Positions 8,539 through 14,900 of a stretch of DNA of 14,900 bases are shown one piece after another. Within the stretch, counting starts at the first letter, position 1. Every line of letters begins with the position of its first letter. This DNA is from an uncultured beta proteobacterium. GTDB lineage: Bacteria > Pseudomonadota > Gammaproteobacteria > Burkholderiales > Burkholderiaceae. The stretch is from the NCBI GenBank assembly GCA_903944255.1, contig CAJARE010000117.1, positions 1-14,900 of the forward strand, written 5' to 3'. A program made the translations under genes and the position numbers. The notes beneath the pieces are model-generated. The model was given only the letters and a program-made list of their open reading frames with translations, did not search any database and was not told the DNA's origin.

Positions 8539-8564
8539 GATAAGCTCTAATCGTGCCTTACAAT
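8537..8564 (+). promoter_or_regulatory. Possible tctBA promoter
   Basis: TACAAT (8559-8564) is a 5-of-6 match to the -10 consensus. TCGATA (8537-8542), 16 bp upstream, is a 4-of-6 match to -35. Transcription would start near 8571, giving a leader of about 47 nt that contains the tctB Shine-Dalgarno sequence. AGTCGATA occurs both at 8535 and at 8595, exactly 60 bp apart, of unknown meaning. Confidence 0.35.
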
Positions 8565-8605
8565 CGCTCAACACTAATAAAAGATCGGCAATCAAGTCGA
8601 TACAC

Positions 8606-8611
8606 AAGGAG
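8606..8611 (+). promoter_or_regulatory. Shine-Dalgarno AAGGAG that selects the TTG start of tctB
   Basis: AAGGAG lies 6 nt before TTG 8618, ideal spacing. The first in-frame ATG (codon 14) is about 40 nt further and would remove the cytoplasmic N-terminus and cut into the first membrane helix, so the TTG start is well supported. Confidence 0.8.
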
Positions 8612-8617
8612 CAAAAT

Positions 8618-9079
8618 TTGAAAATTCGCAATCAACGGGATTTTGGAGCTGGGGTCATGTATATGGCCATTGGCCTCTTTTTCGCCATCGTCGCTAGACA
8701 ATACCAATATGGCACAGCAGCCAAGATGGGTCCAGGTTATTTCCCATTCTGGCTCGGCATGATAATGGCAGCGCTAGGCTTGCTCATTCTAGTAAAGTCC
8801 TTGGGCGCTAAAGCTTCCATTGATGCCATTCCTAAATTCAACTGGAAAATTGTTGGGCTCATCACTGGTTCTATTGTTCTATACGGAATACTCCTGCCAA
8901 AAATGGGGTTTATCGTGGCGGTCTTTGTATTGGTAATGCTAGCCTCTAGTGCTAGCCGTGAATTTAACTGGAAAGTAGCGTTCCTTAATTATGTTGTCCT
9001 ACTTTGCTTCACTTACTCGGTATTTGTGTTGGGTCTAAAGCTTCAATTCCCCCTTCTGCCGTTCTTCCTTCAAACATAA
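8618..9079 (+). CDS. tctB: Tripartite tricarboxylate transporter, small membrane subunit TctB
   Basis: Small integral membrane subunit of a TTT-family secondary transporter, which takes up tricarboxylates or other organic acids with a periplasmic binding protein (TctC) and the large permease TctA. It has 153 residues with four to five hydrophobic segments, roughly 11-27, 42-62, 77-95, 98-114 and 124-148. MGPGYFPFWLG near residue 37 is the typical TctB signature after the first helix. It starts with TTG after a strong Shine-Dalgarno sequence. tctA follows after 17 bp in the same operon. No tctC gene lies next to the pair. The substrate cannot be read from sequence. Confidence 0.9.
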   Translation: MKIRNQRDFGAGVMYMAIGLFFAIVARQYQYGTAAKMGPGYFPFWLGMIMAALGLLILVKSLGAKASIDAIPKFNWKIVGLITGSIVLYGILLPKMGFIVAVFVLVMLASSASREFNWKVAFLNYVVLLCFTYSVFVLGLKLQFPLLPFFLQT

Positions 9080-9096
9080 AACCGGGACACTAAAAA

Positions 9097-10599
9097 ATGG
9101 AATTATTTACAAATTTAGCCCTCGGCTTTGAAACGGCATTTACGCTACAAAACCTGTTCTATTGCCTTCTTGGCTGCGTTTTAGGAACGCTGATTGGCGT
9201 ACTCCCGGGATTAGGGCCTGTAGCCACAATTGCCATGCTCTTACCAGCGACCTATGCCCTACCTCCTATCGCTGCCTTAATTATGTTAGCGGGTATTTAT
9301 TATGGTTCGCAGTATGGTGGTTCCACAACGGCGATTCTACTCAACATTCCAGGAGAAACGTCCTCGGTCGTAACTGCGATTGACGGCTACCAGATGGCTA
9401 AAAATGGCCGCGGAGGAGTAGCCCTCTTTACCGCTGGAATGGGCTCATTTTTTGCAGGCTGTGTTGCCACATTGATTTTGGCCGCTTTTGCTGCTCCACT
9501 CTCTCAACTTGCCTTTAAGTTTGGTCCCGCTGAGTATTTCTCGCTCATGGTCTTAGGTTTGATCGGTGCCGTGGTCTTGGCCTCTGGCTCTTTAATCAAA
9601 GCGATTGGCATGATTATCTTAGGTCTCTTGATGGGCTTAATTGGTACTGATGTGAACTCAGGTGTATCTCGCTATGCTTTTGATATCCCAGAGTTAAGCG
9701 ATGGCATAGGATTTGTAAGTGTTGCTATGGGCGTCTTTGGATTTGCAGAGATTATGGGTAACCTTGAAAAGAAGGATGAAAGCGAGGGCTTTTTAAATAA
9801 AGTCACCACCATGGTCCCGACTAAGCAAGATATCAAGCGCATGATTCCTTCTATCTTGCGTGGAACCACTATCGGCTCCATCCTAGGTATCCTGCCAGGT
9901 GGTGGCGCTGCCTTGGCCGCCTTCGGCGCTTACTCAGTCGAGAAAAAATCGTCTAAGTACAGCCATGAATTCGGTAAGGGCGCGATCGAAGGTGTTGCTG
10001 GCCCTGAGTCTGCAAATAACGCTGCCGCACAAACTTCATTCATCCCATTGCTGACATTGGGTATTCCACCAAATGCGGTTATGGCTTTGATGGTTGGCGC
10101 GATGACCATTCATAACATTCAACCTGGTCCTCAAGTGATGACCAGCAACCCAGCATTGTTCTGGGGTCTGATTGCATCGATGTGGATTGGTAATGTGATG
10201 TTGATTCTCTTGAACTTACCCCTGATTGGTATTTGGGTAAAGCTCTTGAAGATTCCTTATCGCCTCCTCTACCCTGCGATTTTGGTCTTCTGTTGTATTG
10301 GTGTGTATACCGTGAACAACACAGTGTTTGACGTCTACGTGACCGCAGCTTTCGGTGTTATTGGTTACATCTTCTTTAAACTCGGTTGCGAACCTCCTCC
10401 ATTACTATTGGGCTTTGTGCTTGGACCCATGATGGAAGAAAACTTCCGCCGCGCTTTGCTTCTCTCCCGCGGTGATTTCACCACCTTTCTAACACGCCCA
10501 CTTTCATTAGGATTGTTGATCGCAGCAGCCCTTTTGGTGGTGATCGTAGCCTTGCCAGCAGTGAAGAAGAGTCGCGAAGAGGTATTCGTAGAGGAATAA
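9097..10599 (+). CDS. tctA: Tripartite tricarboxylate transporter, large permease TctA
   Basis: Large, multi-helix (about 12) inner-membrane subunit of the TTT transporter; 500 residues is the family's normal length. Conserved blocks include GVLPGLGP (34-41) and YGGSTTAILLNIPGE (73-87). A second copy of the loop motif, GILPGGG (264-270), is followed by a long polar stretch ending in GPESANNAAAQTSFIPLLTL. The two PG-rich motifs reflect the internal duplication of TctA-type permeases. The start has a modest GGGA 9 nt upstream. The C-terminal PPPLLLGFVLGPMMEENFRRAL block is also typical. The operon ends 24 bp later at a strong terminator. The substrate is unknown; family members carry citrate, other tricarboxylates or aromatic acids. 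Confidence 0.95.
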   Translation: MELFTNLALGFETAFTLQNLFYCLLGCVLGTLIGVLPGLGPVATIAMLLPATYALPPIAALIMLAGIYYGSQYGGSTTAILLNIPGETSSVVTAIDGYQMAKNGRGGVALFTAGMGSFFAGCVATLILAAFAAPLSQLAFKFGPAEYFSLMVLGLIGAVVLASGSLIKAIGMIILGLLMGLIGTDVNSGVSRYAFDIPELSDGIGFVSVAMGVFGFAEIMGNLEKKDESEGFLNKVTTMVPTKQDIKRMIPSILRGTTIGSILGILPGGGAALAAFGAYSVEKKSSKYSHEFGKGAIEGVAGPESANNAAAQTSFIPLLTLGIPPNAVMALMVGAMTIHNIQPGPQVMTSNPALFWGLIASMWIGNVMLILLNLPLIGIWVKLLKIPYRLLYPAILVFCCIGVYTVNNTVFDVYVTAAFGVIGYIFFKLGCEPPPLLLGFVLGPMMEENFRRALLLSRGDFTTFLTRPLSLGLLIAAALLVVIVALPAVKKSREEVFVEE

Positions 10600-10622
10600 T
10601 TTCTACTAATCTATCTAAAGCG

Positions 10623-10650
10623 AGCCCGCAGCAGTTTGCGGGCTTTTTCT
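10623..10650 (+). terminator. Intrinsic terminator of tctBA
   Basis: AGCCCGCA (10623-10630) pairs perfectly with TGCGGGCT (10637-10644) around a 6-nt loop, followed by a T-rich run (TTTTCT, then TT). It lies 24 bp after the tctA stop and about 20 bp before the glnS -10, so it separates the two transcription units. Confidence 0.9.
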
Positions 10651-10671
10651 TTATGACTTTGGGGTTTTCTC

Positions 10672-10677
10672 TACAAT
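10672..10677 (+). promoter_or_regulatory. Predicted -10 of glnS
   Basis: TACAAT (5-of-6 match) ends 6 nt before the glnS ATG at 10684, so transcription is predicted to start at or next to the A of the start codon. The -35 is poor (TTTATG at 10650-10655, 16-bp spacing). No Shine-Dalgarno sequence precedes the ATG at usual distance. Confidence 0.45.
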
Positions 10678-10683
10678 GTCGCT

Positions 10684-12453
10684 ATGTCCCAAGATAGCAA
10701 TTCTTCCAAAGCGCCAGCCCAGAGTACTGAACCCTCTAACTTTTTACGTCAGATCATCGATCATGACTTAGGAAGCGGTGCATTTAGGCAACGGACCAAT
10801 GTGGCTGGGGAAGCAATTCCATCCATCATTACTCGCTTTCCGCCAGAGCCAAATGGTTACCTTCATATTGGTCATGCCAAAAGTATTTGTTTGAACTTTG
10901 GCCTAGCAGCGGACTATAACCAACAGGCTGGTGGCGCTCGTTGCAATATGCGCCTTGATGACACCAACCCAGTGAAAGAGGATATTGAATACGCAGATAG
11001 TATTTTAGACGCCGTGAAATGGTTGGGCTTTGATTGGGGGCCCCATCTTTATCACGCCAGTGATTACTTTGACAAACTTTATGAGTTGGCAGAAATTCTG
11101 ATTCAGAATGGCAAAGCATATGTGGATAGTCAGAGCGCCGATGATATCCATACTAACCGCGGTAACTTTGGTCAAGCTGGAAAGAATAGTCCTTACCGTG
11201 AGCGCAGTGCTGAGGAGAACCTCTCCCTTTTTCGCGAAATGCGTAATGGCAAATTTAAAGATGGTGAACACGTTCTCCGCCTAAAAATAGATATGGCACA
11301 TCCCAACATCGTGATGCGCGATCCTGTGGTCTATCGTATTCGCCATACCGATCACCACCGCACGGGCAGTAAATGGTGTATCTATCCTTTGTACGACTTT
11401 ACACACTGTATTTCAGATGCTCTTGAGAATGTCTCGCATTCGATTTGCACGCTCGAATTTGAAAACAATCGTCCGCTCTATGACTGGATTGTGAATGCAT
11501 TGAAAGAGTTGGGTGTATTTAAAGATCCTGTACCTCACCAGTATGAATTCGCGCGTCTTAATTTGACCTATACCATCACCAGCAAACGTAAGCTTTTACA
11601 GTTGGTTGAAGAAAAACATGTAGATGCTTGGGATGATCCACGAATGCCAACGATTGTGGGCATTCGTCGTCGCGGCTATACCCCAGAGAGCATTCGTTTA
11701 TTCTGCGAGCGCATCGGTGTATCTAAAGCTGATAGTTGGATTGATATGAGCACACTTGATCAAGCGCTACGAGATGATCTAGAAGCAAAGGCACCTCGTG
11801 CTACTGCAGTACTCAAACCACTGAAGTTGGTAGTGCAAAATTTTGATGAGAGTGCAAGCGAACCATGCTCTGCCCCACGCCATCCACAGCACCCTGAATG
11901 GGGTAATCGTGAATTTCATTTCACCAAAGAGCTTTGGATTGAAGCGGATGACTTTATGCAAGAACCGGTTAAAGGCTTCTTCCGCCTATACCCACCAATC
12001 GGCGATCAACCAGGTAGTCGCGTTCGTTTACGTCATGGCTATGTTGTCGAATGCACTGGCTTTGACACTGACGGTAAAGGCAATATTACTCAGGTGAATG
12101 TGACGTATTTTCCTGATAGTAAGAGTGGCACGCCAGGATCAAATAACTATAAAGTCAAAGGCAATATTCACTGGATTAGTGCTGCTGAAGCCATTCCAAC
12201 TGAGGTGCGCCTCTTCGATCATCTATTTACTGATCCACACCCAGACAGTGGTGATCAGAATTTCTTAGATGCCATCAATCCAAACTCCAAGCAAACTATT
12301 CGGGCATATCTAGAACCTTGTATGAAGGATGTCAAAGCTGAAGATCGTTTTCAGTTTGAACGTCATGGCTACTTTATTGCAGATCAGATGGATTCAAAAC
12401 CAGGAAAACCAGTCTTCAATCGGACTGTTGGTCTTAAGGATTCTTGGAAATAG
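10684..12453 (+). CDS. glnS: Glutaminyl-tRNA synthetase
   Basis: Class I synthetase that charges tRNA-Gln directly with glutamine. It has 589 residues; E. coli GlnRS has about 554, and part of the difference is a polar N-terminal extension of about 20 residues rich in Ser, Asn and Pro. The signature PPEPNGYLHIGHAKS has HIGH at 61-64. LDDTNPVKEDIEYADSI and LGFDWG follow, then WDDPRMPTIVGIRRRGYTP. The KMSKS-equivalent loop reads TSKRK (299-303); Thr replaces the Met of the E. coli MSK loop, while SKRK is kept. The C-terminal half forms the two beta-barrel anticodon-binding domains. The glutamate enzyme is ruled out by this domain type and the DDTNP signature. The 3' end overlaps the convergent SDR gene by 20 bp. 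Confidence 0.97.
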   Translation: MSQDSNSSKAPAQSTEPSNFLRQIIDHDLGSGAFRQRTNVAGEAIPSIITRFPPEPNGYLHIGHAKSICLNFGLAADYNQQAGGARCNMRLDDTNPVKEDIEYADSILDAVKWLGFDWGPHLYHASDYFDKLYELAEILIQNGKAYVDSQSADDIHTNRGNFGQAGKNSPYRERSAEENLSLFREMRNGKFKDGEHVLRLKIDMAHPNIVMRDPVVYRIRHTDHHRTGSKWCIYPLYDFTHCISDALENVSHSICTLEFENNRPLYDWIVNALKELGVFKDPVPHQYEFARLNLTYTITSKRKLLQLVEEKHVDAWDDPRMPTIVGIRRRGYTPESIRLFCERIGVSKADSWIDMSTLDQALRDDLEAKAPRATAVLKPLKLVVQNFDESASEPCSAPRHPQHPEWGNREFHFTKELWIEADDFMQEPVKGFFRLYPPIGDQPGSRVRLRHGYVVECTGFDTDGKGNITQVNVTYFPDSKSGTPGSNNYKVKGNIHWISAAEAIPTEVRLFDHLFTDPHPDSGDQNFLDAINPNSKQTIRAYLEPCMKDVKAEDRFQFERHGYFIADQMDSKPGKPVFNRTVGLKDSWK

Positions 12454-13330
12454 TTTGCAAGAAGTGCGCTACGCTTGGGTAATGAAGTGGGGTTTTTAAT
12501 TCAGGCAGTCGAGTATTCGTAACCCTTCTAGACTCGCGCATAAAGGACCACAGCATCGGACTGACTATTTTTTGTAGCTCACTTGCTGGCATTCTAGGTG
12601 GTCGATCTAGACCAAATGCATCTGCTACTTCATCAAAGTAATCGCCCATTTTGGTTTGCCCACCGTCACAGACATTAATCACTCTTTGTGGTTTACCGTG
12701 ATAAACCGCTGCACAAATTAATCGCGCTAAATCATCACTCTGAATGTGATTTGAATAGGCATCTTCATCGGGGAGTAAAGCAGGCGTTTTAGAATGCAGG
12801 CGCTCAAGCGGCAGACGATCAGCAGCATAAATACCAGGAACCCTCAGAATGGTCAGCACAACCCCCTGGGTCGGTGCCCATAAGCGTAGAGCACGCTCTG
12901 CATCGACCCTTCTTTGTGCTCGTTCACTTTGTGGACTTATCGGGGTCGTCTCGCTAACCTGTGCGCCTTTGTGATCCCCATATACCCCTGTAGTGCTGAT
13001 GTAAATTAAGCGCCTGACAGTATCAGGGGCTTGGGATAAAATTCGAATTAGGTTGCGGGTTCGGCAATCACGATTTCCATGATTTTGGGGTGGGGCCAGA
13101 TGAATTACAGTTTGTGCCAAACCAGACAGTCTCCATAAAGATTCTGGATGGTCTAAATTACCCAAAATAGGAGTCGCGCCAACCTCCCTCAACTCCTGAA
13201 AGCGACTTTGCGAAGAAGTTAAAGCAAAGACTCGATAATTCGGCGCAAGCTGTCTAGCTATGCGCAGACCAATATCGCCGCAGCCAATAATCAGGATTCG
13301 AGGTTTACCAAAAGATTGCATAGCTAACAT
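12434..13330 (-). CDS. NAD(P)-binding SDR / NAD-dependent epimerase-like protein
   Basis: Rossmann-fold protein of the extended or atypical short-chain dehydrogenase family, similar in layout to E. coli YeeZ. It has 298 residues. The N-terminal nucleotide-binding motif is GCGDIG (16-21, GxGxxG). An LIYISTTGVYGDHK segment places the catalytic-type Tyr117 and Lys121 (YxxxK) after a Ser/Thr pair at 112-113. ILRVPGIYA and a late VINVCDGG segment are also family-typical. The substrate is unknown. ATG 13330 and an internal ATG at 13321 are both possible and neither has a Shine-Dalgarno sequence; a weak TACGAT ends 7 nt before the latter. It diverges from the reductase gene by under 40 bp and overlaps the 3' end of glnS. 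Confidence 0.88.
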   Translation of the reverse strand: MLAMQSFGKPRILIIGCGDIGLRIARQLAPNYRVFALTSSQSRFQELREVGATPILGNLDHPESLWRLSGLAQTVIHLAPPQNHGNRDCRTRNLIRILSQAPDTVRRLIYISTTGVYGDHKGAQVSETTPISPQSERAQRRVDAERALRLWAPTQGVVLTILRVPGIYAADRLPLERLHSKTPALLPDEDAYSNHIQSDDLARLICAAVYHGKPQRVINVCDGGQTKMGDYFDEVADAFGLDRPPRMPASELQKIVSPMLWSFMRESRRVTNTRLPELKTPLHYPSVAHFLQTISKNP

Positions 13331-13345
13331 CGTAACGATTTATTG

Positions 13346-13351
13346 AAAGGA
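13346..13351 (+). promoter_or_regulatory. Shine-Dalgarno AAAGGA that points to a GTG start
   Basis: AAAGGA ends 6 nt before GTG 13358 but directly abuts ATG 13352 and lies inside a TTG-started frame at 13343. Its spacing therefore supports GTG 13358 as the reductase start. Confidence 0.65.
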
Positions 13352-13357
13352 ATGAGA

Positions 13358-14398
13358 GTGTCTTACCAGGTTACGCTCAAAACGAGCGGCAAACAATTTA
13401 CCGTTAACCCGGATGAAACCCTCCTGGAAGCCGCCCTACGTCAAGGCATTCATTTTCCTTATGGTTGTAAAAATGGCGCCTGCGGTTCCTGCAAAGGCAA
13501 GGTACTCGAAGGGCAAGTAGATCATGGCCAGCATAGCCAAAGCGCTCTGAGCGCCACTGAAGAAACAGCTGGTGGCGCGCTATTTTGCTGCGCTCATCCA
13601 CAATCTGATCTATTGATCGAGGCCCGTGAGATACAAGGTGCTGGTGATATTGCGATACGAAAAGTGCCCTGCAGGGTCAATAGCATCACCATGCCCAGCG
13701 CAGATGTCGCCATACTCAAGCTACAACTTCCCGCAGCAGAGCGTTTTCAATTTTTGGCTGGCCAGTATTTAGAGTTTCTGCTTAAAGATGGTCAACGCCG
13801 TGCTTATTCAATTGCTACCGCGCCCGAACAGGAAGGCCCACTTGAGTTGCATATTCGCCACATGCCTGGGGGACTCTTCACGGATTTTATTTTTGGCGCG
13901 ACTTCTCCCCCATTAAAAGAAAAAGATATTCTGCGCTTTGAAGGTCCATTGGGTAGCTTCTTCTTACGCGAAGATTCTAAGAAACCGATTATTTTTGTAG
14001 CAGCCGGTACTGGATTTGCACCCATTAAATCCATCATCGAGCAAATGCAGGCCAAGAAAATCAAGCGATCAATTCATTTATATTGGGGTGGTCGTCGCCC
14101 AAGTGATCTCTATCTAGACCAATTGTGTCGCGCTTGGGCAGGCGATATTCCTAATTTCAAATATATTCCGGTGATCTCAGATGCGCTCGCAGAAGATGCC
14201 TGGCAGGGTCGAACTGGCTTTGTTCATCAAGCGGTCATGGCAGATCACCCCAAACTAAAGGACTTTCAGGTCTACGCTTGCGGTTCGCCAGTCATGGTGA
14301 ATGCCGCACGTGATGATTTTTCGGCGAAATGTCATCTACCTGAGGAAGAATTCTTTGCCGACTCCTTTACAAGTGCCGCTGATTTAGCTACAAACTAA
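13358..14398 (+). CDS. 2Fe-2S/FAD/NAD(P)H reductase, 'CDP-6-deoxy-delta-3,4-glucoseen reductase'-like
   Basis: Electron-transfer flavoprotein built from an N-terminal plant-type ferredoxin domain and a ferredoxin-NADP reductase module; 346 residues from GTG 13358. The 2Fe-2S ligands are Cys37, Cys42, Cys45 and Cys77 in CKNGACGSC and LFCCAHP. The FAD motif is RAYS (147-150). The NAD(P)H-binding motif is GTGFAPIKSI (216-225), and YACGSPVMV (305-313) is the conserved C-terminal block. The MSYQVTLKTSG opening fits the GTG start. This architecture is commonly annotated AscD, after the ascarylose-pathway enzyme, or as a component of ring-hydroxylating oxygenases. No ascarylose genes are nearby, so the specific name is probably over-assigned and the true electron acceptor is unknown. 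It diverges from the SDR gene. Confidence 0.9.
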   Translation: MSYQVTLKTSGKQFTVNPDETLLEAALRQGIHFPYGCKNGACGSCKGKVLEGQVDHGQHSQSALSATEETAGGALFCCAHPQSDLLIEAREIQGAGDIAIRKVPCRVNSITMPSADVAILKLQLPAAERFQFLAGQYLEFLLKDGQRRAYSIATAPEQEGPLELHIRHMPGGLFTDFIFGATSPPLKEKDILRFEGPLGSFFLREDSKKPIIFVAAGTGFAPIKSIIEQMQAKKIKRSIHLYWGGRRPSDLYLDQLCRAWAGDIPNFKYIPVISDALAEDAWQGRTGFVHQAVMADHPKLKDFQVYACGSPVMVNAARDDFSAKCHLPEEEFFADSFTSAADLATN

Positions 14399-14460
14399 AT
14401 CTCATTCAGCGAGATAATAGAAACACTCATTGCCTCAATTACTTTTAACCAAGAACTAAC
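14399..14460 (+). promoter_or_regulatory. Intergenic region upstream of argD with possible -10 and short inverted repeat
   Basis: GATAAT at 14413-14418 is a reasonable -10, giving a leader of about 35 nt, but I see no good -35. ATCTC (14399-14403) and GAGAT (14411-14415) form a 5-bp inverted repeat partly over the -10. The Shine-Dalgarno sequence before ATG 14461 is weak (AAGAA, 7 nt upstream). Confidence 0.3.
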
Positions 14461-14900
14461 ATGAATAAGCCAGCCCAAGCCATCGATACTCAAGCAGTCA
14501 TGTTTATTACCAAACGTCCCGATGTCATCATGATTGAAGGTCGCGGCTCATGGTTAACAGATAACAATGGCAAACGCTATTTGGATTTCCTGCAAGGTTG
14601 GGCTGTTAATTGTTTGGGGCATAGTAATCCAGGAATGATCGAGGCACTTAATGCACAGGCAAAAAAACTCATTAATCCTAGCCCTGCGTTTTATAACGAA
14701 CCAATGATTGGCTTGTCCAATCTGCTGATTGCTAATAGTTGCTTTAATAAAGTCTTTTTTGCCAATAGCGGCGCTGAAGCCAATGAAGGCGCAATTAAGT
14801 TAGCGCGCAAATGGGGTCAACTCAATAAATCTGGCGCATTTGAAATCATTACTTTTGACCATAGCTTTCATGGACGGACTCTGGCTACGATGAGCGCCTC
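14461..14900 (+). CDS. argD: Acetylornithine aminotransferase (N-terminal part)
   Basis: Class III pyridoxal-phosphate aminotransferase that makes N-acetylornithine from the semialdehyde in arginine biosynthesis. The first 146 codons are present and the frame is open at the edge. Typical segments are YLDFLQGWAVNCLGHSNP (about 42-59), FFANSGAEANEGAIKLARKW (99-118; the SGAEAN phosphate-binding block), and FDHSFHGRTLATMSAS at the cut, the FHGRT motif near the cofactor. The catalytic lysine lies beyond the window. Other class III enzymes (GABA or ornithine aminotransferases) share these motifs, but SFHGRTLATMSAS and the short N-terminus favour ArgD. It follows the reductase gene after 62 bp and may have its own promoter. 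Confidence 0.88.
   Translation, partial: MNKPAQAIDTQAVMFITKRPDVIMIEGRGSWLTDNNGKRYLDFLQGWAVNCLGHSNPGMIEALNAQAKKLINPSPAFYNEPMIGLSNLLIANSCFNKVFFANSGAEANEGAIKLARKWGQLNKSGAFEIITFDHSFHGRTLATMSA

Noticed and set aside
11578..11592. Degenerate KMSKS loop (TSKRK) in GlnRS as a sign of loss of function
   Set aside because: The SKRK core is kept, the second-position residue varies in this family as far as I recall, and the rest of the enzyme is intact.
1..14900. Mobile elements, CRISPR arrays, prophage, toxin-antitoxin or defence genes
   Set aside because: Every open stretch is explained by housekeeping or metabolic genes. I found no transposase, integrase, tRNA attachment site, regular spacer-repeat array or small gene pair.

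Overview
The window is a compact stretch of bacterial chromosome, apparently from a betaproteobacterium of the Burkholderiaceae. A free-living Polynucleobacter or close relative fits best. The reasons are protein resemblance, a base composition in the mid-40s percent G+C by eye, very short intergenic gaps, and a tripartite tricarboxylate transporter (TctBA) among housekeeping genes. This placement is inferred from family resemblance and was not searched. I see no phage, plasmid, insertion sequence, CRISPR, tRNA or rRNA signature.

Layout from left to right: the 5' three quarters of a UvrD/PcrA-type helicase gene (minus strand, running off the left edge); valS and galU (plus strand, a likely operon); then, convergent with them, alaS followed by a small TusA/SirA-family gene (minus strand, stop and start overlapping as ATGA). 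Divergent from alaS is tctB-tctA (plus strand), which ends in a clear intrinsic terminator. Next come glnS (plus strand), a convergent gene for an NAD(P)-binding SDR/epimerase-like protein (minus strand, 3' ends overlapping by 20 bp), a divergent ferredoxin-reductase gene of the type usually named CDP-6-deoxy-delta-3,4-glucoseen reductase (plus strand), and the start of an acetylornithine aminotransferase gene (argD, cut by the right edge). No gene-free stretch exceeds about 125 bp.

By function, three aminoacyl-tRNA synthetase genes (valS, alaS, glnS) lie within 11 kb, along with DNA repair (uvrD), UDP-glucose supply (galU), sulfur transfer (TusA family), carboxylate uptake (tctBA) and arginine biosynthesis (argD).

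No new system is visible. The most notable signal is in the start regions. uvrD, valS, alaS and glnS all have an ATG only 6-9 nt downstream of a good -10 hexamer and no Shine-Dalgarno sequence, which predicts leaderless or nearly leaderless mRNAs. uvrD and valS share one perfectly palindromic -10 element (AATTATAATT). By contrast, tctB (TTG start) and the reductase gene (probable GTG start) have clear Shine-Dalgarno sequences. A perfect 8-bp inverted repeat lies between alaS and tctB, over the predicted -35 of alaS and touching a candidate -35 of tctB, and is a candidate operator.
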